A program made the position numbers and the translations under genes. A stretch of 64,000 nucleotides of DNA from Pardosa pseudoannulata (lineage: Eukaryota > Arthropoda > Arachnida > Araneae > Lycosidae). The first letter of the stretch is position 1; each line of letters opens with the position of its first letter. This document shows positions 12,701-22,182 of the stretch, piece by piece. The DNA is taken from NCBI GenBank assembly GCA_032207245.1, contig CM063508.1, forward strand, positions 120,392,999 to 120,456,998. The letters are read 5' to 3'. The notes under the pieces were generated by a model that saw only the letters and a program-made list of their open reading frames with translations, ran no database searches and had not been told where the DNA came from.

Positions 12701-15700
12701 TTAAAGAAAAATATACTTAAATTTTGGAAATAGTAAAACATCAAATAACGATTTCATAATAGTATATGCATGGTTTCCGTGCACCTGGAAAGTCATAGAT
12801 TTGGACAATGGATTAATTTTGTCATGGAAAGTCTTGATTTTTCAAGTAAAATGAGTAAAAGTCATGGAAAGTCATAGATCTGCTACCTACCGATTAAAAA
12901 AAATGCATTGAATTGTTTAATTCTATTTTTACTTGTCATTTGGCTGAAGTTACTGATTTTGGTATTTATGTATTATCCTATTGACCCTATTGCCAAGTAA
13001 AATTTGTTCACCAAGGAAACTCAAAGCAAGAAAGCCTAATGGTGGGTAAATGTATATTATTCTGGTTTTTTCTTAAATTGTAGATTAAAATTTTATTAAT
13101 ATAATTTTTTAATAAAAATTAGTTAAGATTTTTGCACAAAATATAAGTTTATCTGTAGGGATATTTTATATAAACATTATAGGGTTATATTTGGCTATTC
13201 ATGGTCACCTGGATAATACCAAAGTACCCTGAATTTTGATTGAAAAATTGCTATATGATTAAACATAGGTATGTAGATACAACAATTTATTTTTATGTAT
13301 GTGAGTTTATTAACACTTATAAAGTAAGTTTATAGTTTTTTTTATAAAATTCCTGTAATTTCTCTAAAAGCATATATTTTATTTGTATGTGCATCAGAAG
13401 TTTTATTCATATATACTTTAACAAAAGCTTTTTAAAGTCATGGAAAATGATCTGCTAAATCAGGGAATGTCATGGATTTGAAAAATTTTATTTTGGCAGA
13501 TACCCCGTATATGCATATACTAATTAAGTAAGCATTTATGTTATAATTTACATAAATTTCAGGAGACATTATAATGTTTAACTGAGTTTTCATACTGGAA
13601 AATATCTAACATCCTCTATGGTATTCTTTGAATCAAGTCTTAGGAAAAGCATAAACAGTTATAATGGATGTTCTTGTAATTTTATTATTTTACTTGTTGA
13701 GTCATATTTGTTTGGAATGCAAGAAAATAATCTAGCATTAATATGAATCCCCATTTTATAATGAATTCTTTACAATATGACCTTATGCTCAATTTTTATT
13801 AGGTTTTGAGAAGTGTTGGCTACCAAAGTGAATCTATAGATCCTGATTTACCTTTTGACAAAACAAGATGCATTGTACCAAATGAAGAAGGCAAAGTAAT
13901 AGGTTATGAAGGTATGTTTTATATTTTTATCTACTTTTAATTGTTAGTAGGAAAAAAAGAAAATTTAAACTTAATTTTAATAAAAAAAAATTTTTGTTGT
14001 CAAATTATTAACAAGAAAATATTTTTGAATTATTCCTCAAAACATTTAAATTGTCTTAAAGTATTCATATAAGTATATAGATAACTGTAAATAAATGTTC
14101 TGGAACTAATGGCAAATGTTATAAGTTTGGAAATTTTATTTAACATTTATGAGTAAATAGTGACATTTATTTGACAAAACATGTATGATGCATAAGTAAA
14201 TATTGATTGGAATTATATTTTTAATCTATACAATGTATGCATGCATTTGAATATCGTATATAAATAATTTTACGTAAAGTTAATGAAACACTATTTACAC
14301 AAAAGAAAAAATAGGAATATTAGGAATTTATTTAGAATAAAAAAAAATTAAGCACCTGTGTCTGTATACTCATTACTTTAAAATGGGATTAAAGTCAACA
14401 CTGGGCAGGTTTTAAGCAGGTCAAATCATTCAGAAGCAGAGATCATGTGGAGATAAAATGCATTTTTTTAAACCTGAATCAATTAAAACCTTTCAACTAA
14501 CTTAATTCACCTGATAGCATTTAAAATTTGTGTTCAGATAACACAATTGATATGACCATGTTCACTTGCCTTATTAATTTTACCAATTTTAAATTAGAGA
14601 ATTTAATTTTTAAGGTTGTGCCATTTCTATATATCCAATTTTTAGATGCCAGTCTTATTCCATTAGTCTTAAATTGGGCTTGGTGACAATAATTTGGTGC
14701 CATTTGATGTATTATATAAAATTTAATGCATATATCTGTAATCCAATAATTATATGATTGCTGGACAAGGAGAAAGCTAATCAGCTAACAGTGATAACGA
14801 TGTAGTCGGGCCATTGAAAGAGACCACAAGTCTAAGTAAAAGTTTATTTTAGAGCTTTATTATTATTATTTATTTCCACTTTATCTTCAACAAACATTTC
14901 AGGGGTCAAAGAAGTAAAGTAATTAAAAAGTCAACTAATTTTGTTAATAATTAGTTTGATAAAACAATGAAAAAATATAGAAATAATACAAAGCAAATGT
15001 GTATGTTAAATTTTAAAATGCAATAAATAAAAATAAAAATTCTTAATGAAAGCTTTTGAGGTGTAATTGATGTACAATGATTTTTTTTTAAAATCATTTT
15101 TGTTGAGATTTGAATTATATTTTCAACTGGAGATTGACAATTTTTTCTTTAAATAAAAGTTTAAATATCTCTATATCTCAATTTTCCAAATATATAAAAG
15201 TGTCAGCCTATATTCCATATAATTCTATTTAATACTTAAAAATGTACATTTGAGTGTAAATAGCTCAAATTTGAGATAAACAAAATTTTTTTAAAAACAT
15301 GGTTTCCATGCACCTAGAAAGTTATGGAAAATCATGGATTTAGACAATGGATTAATTTTGTCATGGAAAGTCTTAATTTTTCAAGTAAAATGAGTAAAAG
15401 TCATGGATCCGCTAAACTACCAATTTAAAAAAATGAATTGAAATGATTAATTCTATTTTCACTTGTCATTTGGCGGAAGTTACTGAGTTTGGTATTTATG
15501 TATTATCCTATTGACCCTATTGCCAAGTAAAATTTGTTCGCCAAGGAAACCCAAAGCAAGAAAGCTTAATGGGTGGGTAAATGTATATTATTCTGGTTTT
15601 TTCTTAAATTGTAGATTAAAATTTTATTAATATAATAATTATTTTTTAATAAAAATTAAGATTTTTGCACAAAATATAAGTTTACCTCTAGGGATATTTT

Positions 15701-18368
15701 ACATAAACGTTATAGGGTTATATTTGGCTATTATTCATGGTCACCCGGATAATACCAAAGTACCCTGAATTCAAATTGGAAACATTTTGATTGAAAAATT
15801 GCTTTATGATTAAACTTATGTATGTAGATTCAACAATTTATTTTTATGTATATGAGTTTATTAACACTTATAAAGTAAGTTTATAGTTTTTTTATGATAA
15901 AGTTCCTGTAATTTCTCTAAAAGCATATATTTTATTTGTATGTACATCAGAAGTTTTATTCATATGTACTTTAACGAAAGCTTTTTAAAGTCATGGCAAA
16001 TGATCTGCTAAATCAGGGAAAGTCATGGATTTGAAAAATTTTATTTTGGCAGATACCCTGAAAAAAGTTAAATCACAAATTATTCTATTGATAATGTTGA
16101 TGTTGCAGGTTTATACTGCAGTGGTTGGATCAAAACAGGACCTACTGGTGTAATCCTATCAACTATGAATGGAAGTTATGAAACTGCAGAGAAATTGTTG
16201 TCTGATATTGAGAAGGAAAAGTATTTCCACAAACAGTGTTCTGGTAGCCAAACAGTACTGCGAATTCTAAAAGAGAGGGGTGAGTACTTGATATTTCACA
16301 GTTACTTTCAAGTAATGCACATTACTAAATTCATGCATTTTTATATTTAAATTACCAAATCAGGATTAAAAAGGATGAAGCTAAATTTTTAATTGTTTAT
16401 TTATTTGTTTTATGATCAAGTTGTATATTGTCTTATATCTTGTACAATGACTTTTATTGGACAGTTAGTGAACAATGTAGCTAAATTGTAGTACAGTTTA
16501 AGTATTACAATTCTGATTATACATGAAGTGAAATTATAGATATATTTTGAAGATATTATAGAAATTGACTGCTCTCATTTGTAGATTTAAAGTAAAAACT
16601 TTCAGCTAAGTAGTAGCATATTTAGCAGATTAAGTTAATATATTTTATTTTTTTATATATCACAGATCAAAGAGCCTCTATGTTTTAATGAAATACATAC
16701 TGTTATTCTCATACATTAAAAAAGCAATTTTATTTCAAATTCAGTAAGAAATAAATTCTTTATTTATAGCAGTCCTATTGTCCATAAATTGTATCTTAGG
16801 TTAATATATCATAAAGCACATTCAATTTATTATATTCTTGTAGGAATTTCACCTCATTATCTAATCCCCAATTCTGAAATAGCAAACAATTTAATGAAAA
16901 CAAAATCCATTAGTCTAACATATCTCTGTTCATTAATATTACACCTGTATATTGTGTATTGGTCATACAAATAAACTCCATACCTGTTTTAAAAAATAAC
17001 TTAGACTACAAATTAGAATTGAGCTGTGCACAAAATGATAAAAATACCAATTTGTTTCTATCTTTCACTGCAGCTGAGATACTATGACACACATTCATTC
17101 ATATCACTTTCAAAGTATTCATTTGAAGCATAAAAATATGTTTTTGTTACTTATTTCATGTCTCTCTCTATATATGTGTGTGTAATGATATTTTAGCCAT
17201 AACTAACCAACTTAAGGATAATTTTTGGCAATTCTATCCCTAAAATTACAACCTTTAGCAAAATATCTTTTTCTCTTCAGATTGTGGTAATCTTTGATGA
17301 CTTTAAAAGCACCAAAATTAATTTTTGCTTAACTCAATTACTTTTGTTTAACTCCTTTATATAACTTAGTTTCACATCTAGTGATCACCAAGTGACAAAC
17401 TCTTAACACTCTCATTGGGTCATTAGTTCATTGCCATATATAATTTTTTTATATCTTTAGATCATATTTCAGGATAAAAATTAAATTTAAAGTAATGTTT
17501 TATTTATTTTTAAGATGTCTTATACTGGTAGTGTAATATAATCTAGGAGCGAATTTGAATTTTGAAATAAATATAACCTTTATTAGAAATACTCAGACCA
17601 AACACTGGGCACAAAGTAGCTGGTCTGTATACATATTATGTAGCTATGTATCATATTTCAGGATAAAAATTAAATTTAAAGTAATGTTTTATTTATTTTT
17701 AAAATGTCTTACACTGGTAGTGTAATATAATCTAGAAACTAATTTGAATTTTGAAATAAATATAATTTTATTTGAAATACTAAGACCAAAGGCTGGGCAC
17801 AAAGTAGCTTCTTATATACATATTATGTAGCTATGTATATAAGAAGTATAAAATGTTCTAGCTTTTAATAGTGCCCAGTAGATGATAGTAGACATACTTC
17901 TCACCAAAAAAGAAGTTAAAATCAAATTGACTTAATCTAATAATTTAAATTGTTTTCATTATTTTCTTATATGAATCTCATTTCAAAATATTTTTTAATA
18001 TATAAATGCTAGGAAAAAGTTACCTTATAAAGGGTTCAACCCCATTGTTTTTGAATGGCTACAAATATCCATGTTGGTGGATATGAATTCATGAACTTTG
18101 TTAATAAAATGTAGCAATTGACCTGTTATGTTATCACTCAGCAAAGTTGGGTACAGAGTTGAAAGGCACGAGTATGTATGCTTAACTGTGAACAATTAAT
18201 TGAAACTCTTTAATAAAAACTTTGTATTGTTTAGGTGTTAAATTTACTACTTTTGATGACTGGATAAAGATAGATAACATTGAACTGGAACAAGGAAAAG
18301 CTGCTGGGAAATCAAGACAAAAGATTTGTAAAAAAGAAGATATGCTCCAAATTGCCGGTGTAAAGTGA
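1548..18368 (+). CDS. FDXR: FDXR, NADPH:adrenodoxin (ferredoxin) reductase, 3' part, 8 exons
   Basis: Joined exons are 1548-1592, 5358-5528, 7239-7431, 11256-11431, 11510-11572, 13803-13911, 16109-16279 and 18235-18368. They total 1062 nt, i.e. 353 residues plus TGA, and every intron is GT..AG with matching phases. The family is a mitochondrial matrix flavoenzyme that passes electrons from NADPH to ferredoxin for Fe-S cluster, heme A and steroid synthesis. Visible signatures are the NADP-binding GHGNVALDVAR at window residues about 52-62, the GRRGPLQVSFTIKELREM segment, the LYCSGWIKTGPTGVI segment near the FAD/C-terminal region, and a C-terminal FDDW motif. The N-terminal FAD-binding part and mitochondrial presequence are missing because the window opens inside an intron. 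No frameshift or internal stop was found. The gene is convergent with Caskin. Identity is from recalled family sequence, and I regard it as near certain. Confidence 0.95.
2713..2766. repeat. (TA)n(GT)n microsatellite
   Basis: A TA array passes into a GT array and abuts the start of an LTR-like repeat. Confidence 0.95.
2764..3215 (+). mobile_element. solo LTR-like repeat, family C, copy 1
   Basis: It begins tgtaatat beside a GT array and is the reverse complement of most of 59938-60493. Shared blocks include the one around 2930-3060 and ggaataaagtttcaatta at 3119. The AATAAA near its 3' part supports this orientation as sense. It is truncated at the 3' side relative to the 60-kb copy. LTR status is inferred from the TG..CA ends of the longer copy. 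Confidence 0.6.
3341..4115 (+). mobile_element. miniature DNA transposon, family hAT6-like, copy 1
   Basis: Ends are catggtttccgcgcacc and ggcagataccctg, an imperfect inverted pair. It is flanked by the perfect 6-bp direct repeat taggtg at 3335-3340 and 4116-4121. It is 775 bp with no coding capacity. It is rich in 'gtcatggaaa' motifs at both ends. Confidence 0.88.
5358..5528 (+). CDS. FDXR: FDXR coding exon b (NADP-binding motif)
   Basis: The 57 codons run from NSHNVLPARSFVSWYNG to NTDELK and include the Rossmann-type GHGNVALDVAR nucleotide-binding motif. The acceptor is ctttcag and the donor gtaggaa. Both ends are phase 0. Reading continues past the donor into intron for about 20 codons, so the true boundary comes from family alignment and the GT. 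Confidence 0.94.
5529..7238. other. FDXR intron
   Basis: 1.7 kb, mostly filled by the 416-bp tandem array. The remaining parts are AT-rich with no feature seen. Confidence 0.8.
5850..7090. repeat. three tandem units of about 416 bp
   Basis: Units begin at 5850, 6266 and 6683, each with atgtaatcaccttaa, and end near ctatgagtaataat(t)tcca. Units 2 and 3 are closer to each other than to unit 1. An internal block near 'aaagagcccagaaaaactc' is conserved in all three. A 91-codon open frame in unit 1 is not kept in the others, so it is not a gene. Confidence 0.93.
7239..7431 (+). CDS. FDXR: FDXR coding exon c
   Basis: It starts after ttatag with VTDIADHAMEVLLKSRVKKV and contains the hallmark GRRGPLQVSFTIKELREM. 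It ends one base into a codon (phase 1) before gtaagt. The preceding intron holds the 3 x 416-bp tandem array. Confidence 0.95.
7554..8340 (+). mobile_element. miniature DNA transposon, family hAT6-like, copy 2
   Basis: Same family as 3341-4115, 787 bp. It starts catagtttcagcgcacc and ends agataccctg. It is flanked by the perfect 6-bp repeat taaata at 7548-7553 and 8341-8346. Confidence 0.88.
8755..8900 (-). repeat. dispersed repeat family D, fragment (minus)
   Basis: It is the reverse complement of part of the repeat at 17173-17450 and 61090-61385, with gggatagaatcaccagaaat matching the 'ggcaattctatccc' side. The family's tgtaatga end abuts a (TA)n array, as in the other copies. Confidence 0.6.
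8891..8926. repeat. (TA)n microsatellite
   Basis: About 17 TA units next to the family-D fragment. Confidence 0.95.
8981..10111. mobile_element. CAGGGTTCC-ended DNA transposon, copy 1
   Basis: Terminal inverted repeats are cagggttccc and ggaaccctg, followed inward by 'ccttaaaa(ac)tccttaattt' motifs on both sides. It is flanked by the perfect 5-bp direct repeat tgtat at 8976-8980 and 10112-10116. It is 1131 bp, versus 747 bp in the copy at 21436, and includes an internal (CA)n(TA)n array near 9709-9780. There is no transposase. The termini resemble hAT; the 5-bp duplication is unusual for that group. Confidence 0.88.
9709..9780. repeat. (CA)n(TA)n microsatellite inside transposon
   Basis: Alternating CA and then TA runs, interrupted once by aatttttg. 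Confidence 0.93.
10529..11090 (+). mobile_element. LTR-like repeat, family E, copy 1
   Basis: It is homologous to 34825-35467. Shared blocks are the ttgtaaataaa poly(A) region, ttgtccatcta, and cgaacatacctgccccagta. It ends gtgttaca. It is GC-richer than its surroundings, with a C14 run at 10750. AATAAA about 140 bp before the end and a TTACA terminus suggest a solo LTR; the 5' boundary is uncertain. Confidence 0.6.
11256..11431 (+). CDS. FDXR: FDXR coding exon d
   Basis: Its first two bases complete the split codon from the previous exon. It encodes LPRSKKRLIELLYNTAINKE and then the conserved KFFRSP segment. The acceptor is tctatag and the donor gtatgt; it ends in phase 0. Confidence 0.93.
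11510..11572 (+). CDS. FDXR: FDXR coding exon e (short)
   Basis: A 63-nt exon of 21 codons, GTPEDAKVVATKEEEEIDCGL, bounded by ttttaag and gtaaaa. The CGL at its end plus VLRSVGY at the start of the next exon rebuild the conserved FDXR CGLVLxSxGY motif, which confirms the splice. The 78-bp intron before it is the shortest seen in this gene. Confidence 0.9.
11888..11965 (+). mobile_element. tRNA-like sequence, probable SINE head or tRNA relic
   Basis: It has an A-box-like stretch gtggccgaatggtcaaagca and a B-box-like gggttcgatgc, spaced as in a tRNA. The acceptor-stem ends do not pair well and no second half of a known SINE in this window follows, so it is not called a working tRNA. Confidence 0.45.
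11993..12198 (+). mobile_element. possible solo LTR
   Basis: It starts tgttgttta, has tataaaag at about 12075 and caataaatt at about 12147, and ends cgtgaca. TATA box, poly(A) signal and TG..CA ends in this order are LTR-like. Only one copy was seen, so the boundaries are a guess. Confidence 0.35.
12769..13507 (+). mobile_element. miniature DNA transposon, family hAT6-like, copy 3
   Basis: 739 bp, from catggtttccgtgcacc to gcagataccccg. It is flanked by the perfect 6-bp repeat tatatg at 12763-12768 and 13508-13513. Confidence 0.88.
13803..13911 (+). CDS. FDXR: FDXR coding exon f
   Basis: It encodes VLRSVGYQSESIDPDLPFD, then TRCIVPNEEGKVIGYEG, matching the family's SxGYKS...PFD...PNxxGRV region. 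It runs from ttattag to gtatgt and ends in phase 1. Confidence 0.93.
14737..14862 (-). mobile_element. LTR-like repeat, family C, fragment
   Basis: It starts tgtaatccaataatt like the 60-kb copy and shares caaggagaaagctaa and cacaagtctaa, then similarity fades. It lacks the 55-bp segment found in the 60-kb copy after the first 40 bases. Confidence 0.55.
15298..16060 (+). mobile_element. miniature DNA transposon, family hAT6-like, copy 4
   Basis: 763 bp, from catggtttccatgcacc to gcagataccctg. Flanks are taaaaa (15292-15297) and aaaaaa (16061-16066), a 6-bp duplication with one difference. Confidence 0.85.
16109..16279 (+). CDS. FDXR: FDXR coding exon g
   Basis: It begins by completing a Gly codon, then encodes LYCSGWIKTGPTGVI, the strongly conserved segment facing the flavin, followed by STMNGSYETAEKLLSDIEK. 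It is bounded by gttgcag and gtgagt and ends in phase 1. A miniature transposon ends only 48 bp upstream of this exon. Confidence 0.95.
17173..17450 (+). repeat. dispersed repeat family D, copy
   Basis: It begins tgtaatgatattttagccat next to a TA/TG run and matches 61090-61385 over most of its length (ataactaaccaact and the 'caattctatccctaaaa' block). Class unknown. Confidence 0.65.
17461..17840. repeat. 189-bp tandem duplication
   Basis: Two units begin tcatatttcaggataaaaat at 17462 and 17651 and are nearly identical to 'acatattatgtagctatgta'. Confidence 0.92.
18235..18368 (+). CDS. FDXR: FDXR terminal coding exon
   Basis: After tgtttag it encodes GVKFTTFDDWIKIDN and ends QIAGVK-TGA, matching the FDXR C-terminus (FSDWEKLD...GK...L in vertebrates). 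The stop TGA is at 18366-18368. It is followed by AT-rich 3' UTR. Confidence 0.93.
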
Positions 18369-18508
18369 ATACTGTGATTTTGAGATGAGTATTTTTTGTA
18401 CCAAGATAATATTTATAGACTAAATGCATAATTTATATATTTTTATACATGTTTTTATGGTGTTGTTCTTTGAAATAAGAGAATAATTTCTCATTTCCTG
18501 ATTTCTTG

Positions 18509-18514
18509 AATAAA
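18509..18514 (+). promoter_or_regulatory. probable poly(A) signal of FDXR
   Basis: An AATAAA hexamer lies 141 bp after the stop codon and is the first canonical signal downstream. It implies a short 3' UTR of about 160 nt. Later AATAAA copies exist in this AT-rich sequence, so the site is probable, not proven. Confidence 0.6.
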
Positions 18515-19478
18515 GTATTAACCTGATAGAAATTTTAATGAAAATTAACAAATAATTGTATCCTTCTGTGTTGGAAGAATCATTTACATAAAATTTGATT
18601 TTACTAAATTCAAAATTATTTTACATCATTTATAGTCTATAAATTTGTAATGGATAATACTCAATGGCTAATATTTGATTTCCACACTAACTTCAAAGAA
18701 TTTTTTAAAGCTCTTAAATTAAAATTTAAAAAAAGTAAAAGCTAATTTTATATAAATTACTACATTCCATGATGAAGTAAAAGTTTTTTTTTTTTTTTTT
18801 TTAAGAAACCTGTAAATACAATCTGACCATCATTATAAATATTTTTTCAAAATTAAACTTTTGATTGGTAAATGCAAATATTTTGTGAGATTTTTTAATT
18901 ATTTTATTATAACAATCTTACAAAATATTTGCAGATAATTTTAAAAATTAGAAAATAATAGTTAATTACACTTGAAAAAGTTCTTATCTAATTAAGAACA
19001 CTGAAGTTAATAGTTTGAATAGAATTTTCATTAATTTTCCATTATGTAAAATTAAGTATGTAAGTACATAATATTTACACATGTAAAAATAATAAATTGA
19101 GATTGTTACATATGTGTTCTATATATTTTGGTTTGATAGAGTTTTAACCACTGTGAAATCAGTTCCAACTTTTCCAGTTGTGGAAGTTTTTCATTAATTA
19201 AATTTAAAAGTATTTACATGGCACCAGCTAATAGTATTACTCAATCATATTTGGTGCATGGGTAGGCATAAACACATACATATACAGAAAACGTTAGTAT
19301 ATTTTTGTACTTTCTAAATATGTATTTTTTCATGCACAAAAATATTTTGTTATATTTAAGAATGTTTTAAACTTAATATTTATTTCATTATTAAAAATAT
19401 TATATAAAGTTAATGAATAATACATTTACTATATATTTAACAATTATTAATTTGCTGATTTTACCTAGGTAATTTTGG

Positions 19479-19659
19479 TCGAACGATGGCCAAATGGTTA
19501 GGGTGCTAGCCTTCGGAACCAAAGTTCGTGGGTTCGAATTCCACTATGGCATGGATGTTCGTAGCCGTTCGGAATCGGCTTTAAGCAGCAGGTTCCGGTC
19601 TCGTTAGCCCTCGAGTTGCAAAAAGTAGACCGTAGCACTCCAAAACCAAACCAAACCAA
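19479..19659 (+). mobile_element. tRNA-headed SINE, family 1, copy 1
   Basis: It has the A box tggccaaatggttagggtgc, the B box gggttcgaattcc, a body with gtagccgttcggaatcggct, and a (ccaaa)n tail. It is flanked by a ~15-bp target duplication acctaggtaatttgg (19463-19478 with one extra T, and 19660-19674), which proves retroposition. Confidence 0.92.
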
Positions 19660-20280
19660 ACCTAGGTAATTTGGACTTAATTTGAGTACTAATTAAGTCA
19701 TATACTTTGAATTGATGATTCATAATTTGTTTCAATCTAGAAATTATTACATTCTACTTGTTAAGATATATATCAAAATTAAATGAATAAACTTTTATTT
19801 TCTTTTTATATATTGTATCTGGATTTAAAGTTAAGAATTTTATTCAACCAAACTAAAAATGTATTGCACCTCACAATATAGTATCATTAGTAACTAGGAA
19901 AAATTTGTTTAAAAATGGGGATGAAAGAAATAAGGCTGTGACCAATTACTCTAATGATTTTTTAAATAATTTTAATACATCAGTTAAAAAAAGTTATGTA
20001 TAATATTTTTCTTTAGTACATTACTACCCTTCAAATACTATTAGTTTCTAAAGGGCCAATGAAGATTTTTGTCTTGGAACTGTTGATCATTTTAACATAG
20101 ATTTCAGTTATTCATACTTAAATCCAGTAGTGTAGCAAAGGAAGACGTGGGGTTATAAACTCCTTCCCTCCCCCTTAAAGATTGCTATATTAACTTTGAC
20201 ATATGAGTTAAAGCAAGAAAATTTCTCACTATGCCCTTGCTTAAATTTAAATCTATATATAATTAAAGAGTAAAACTATG

Positions 20281-20700
20281 CTTACGTATCTGGCCTGAAA
20301 GTGATATTTTTGTAAGCTTATTTTAATTTAGCAGTTATTTTTAATGGCGTTTCTTATTGCTCATCTCTTACCTGTGCATTACAAGCTAGAATTGACATCA
20401 TTGAGTTGTAGAGTTTATTAAGTGAAATATGGAAAAAATTAATTCCAAAAGTGATTTCACAATATTAAAGTTACAATTTCTTTCAGTATCCGGCCTGAAA
20501 CTGATATTTTTGTAAGCTTACTTGGTTTGATTTGCACATATTTTAATTTAGCAGTCATTTTTAATTCTGCTTCTTACTGCTCTTCTCTTATCTGTGCATT
20601 GCAAGCTTCAATTGGCATCATTGAGTTGCAGTGTTTAAGTGAAATATAGAAAAAATTAATTCCAACAGTGATTTCACAATATTAAAGTTACAGTTTTTAG
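20281..20700. repeat. tandem duplication of about 200 bp
   Basis: Units start near gtatctggcctgaaa (20286) and gtatccggcctgaaa (20486). Unit 2 has a ~25-bp insertion (acttggtttgatttgcacat). Both end acaatattaaagttaca. Confidence 0.88.
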
Positions 20701-21435
20701 AAAATAAAAAGCTTCAATTAATATATTTTAATGTGTAAACCTGGATATAAAAAATTTGAGATCCATAGAAATAGCAGCCTATTGTCAGTAATTTTCGTTT
20801 AGTTGGATGTAAATGATAGCTCACTAAATTATTGTTGTTCCAATCATCATTACTGGTACTGCCACTATTTCCCTTCGCTTTCTACAGGGATTTCTATTAA
20901 TAGAGATTCGGTTATCGTATGTTTAACTTCCTGATTAAGAAAAAACCTTGATCCTATTGAAATTGAGGCAACATTAATTGCATTGTTTCTACCCATCATA
21001 GCAAGAAGTTGTTATACATACAGTAAAAGGTTTGAATAATTGAGCTCATGTCCTATTCATGTGATAAGTATAAATTAAAAGCCATAAAAAAAATAAGAAT
21101 CTAGCATGTGTTCCGATTCTTGGGAAAACCATTGCACAACAAAATTAGAAGAGTGATTTCAAGATAAGCTAAATCTTTAATATCATTTTGTCAACTCAAT
21201 GGAGAGTAAGCACTCTAAAATTTCAGTAAGTTTGGTGAAGAATAAAATAGCATTACCTATACACCCACGTACAAGAAGTACATAAAAGAATATGTTTGAA
21301 TTTTGTATCTAGCAAGTTTTATAATTTCAGCTTAAGTTATATGAATGCCTATAGTTTCTTTTTATTCCACCAGCTTAACAGCAAAGATTGTGACTGCGCT
21401 TTGTTAGTTGGGAATCTATTCTTACAGTCCAATGT

Positions 21436-22182
21436 CAGGGTTCCTACGGTCCTTAAAAGTCCTTAAGAACTCCTTAATTTTAGCTTTCATTTTTAAGGGC
21501 CCTTAAAACTACTTAATTTTTGTCAAAGGTCCTTAAAAACTCCTTAATTTTAAAATTGGAACGTGATCAATTTCTCCATTGATGAGATCCACAGTCTCAT
21601 GTGATTTCATATAATTTTTCGTATACTTAAAAGGTTTATAGTATAAAGTCAGCTGCCCTTTCCCAATAGCTAACAGTCATGCAGATTTTAATTAAACGAA
21701 GCATGGAGGATGGGGGTTTGTAGATATTTCAGTTACTTAAGGAAGTTTAATTTTCATTGCATTGAATGTAATAGAAAAGTCCAAAACTTTCTTCTTTCCC
21801 AGGCAACGCTGGGTATAATCAGCTAGTAATATATCAGTCATTTTTAAACCCTCAGAAAGTACTGTTTATAATATTGTTTTTATTCACAATTTATTTTTAG
21901 TGTGATCACTCAAAAAACTTTAGATATACATTTTTCAAAATTAGTTTTTGTCAAATAGATATATCTTATATTAATTTTTAGGCATTTTTAGAAACTTAAT
22001 TCTGAAATAATGTAGGGCATTTATTGAACATGCCTTTTCTAGTTCATAATCATTAAAATATGTTCCTCAGGATATAGGGCTTATGCTGTTATGTCTTGTA
22101 TTTCAAGTAGGTTCTTATAAAAAGTTACTTTAGTCCTGAGAAAGTCCTTAATTTTTGTTCTGGAAAAAGAGTGGGAACCCTG
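21436..22182. mobile_element. CAGGGTTCC-ended DNA transposon, copy 2
   Basis: 747 bp, same family as 8981-10111. Ends are cagggttcc and ggaaccctg, and it is flanked by the perfect 5-bp repeat aatgt at 21431-21435 and 22183-22187. It lacks the internal microsatellite of the other copy. Confidence 0.9.

Larger units (their letters stand above)
11573..13802. other. FDXR intron
   Basis: 2.2 kb. It has a tRNA-like SINE head, an LTR-like sequence and a third hAT6-like element. 12206-12760 shows nothing recognisable. Confidence 0.8.
13912..16108. other. FDXR intron
   Basis: 2.2 kb. It contains a family-C LTR fragment and the fourth hAT6-like element; the rest is plain AT-rich sequence. Confidence 0.8.
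16280..18234. other. last FDXR intron
   Basis: 1.96 kb with a family-D repeat and a 189-bp tandem duplication. 16280-17160 shows nothing recognisable. Confidence 0.8.
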
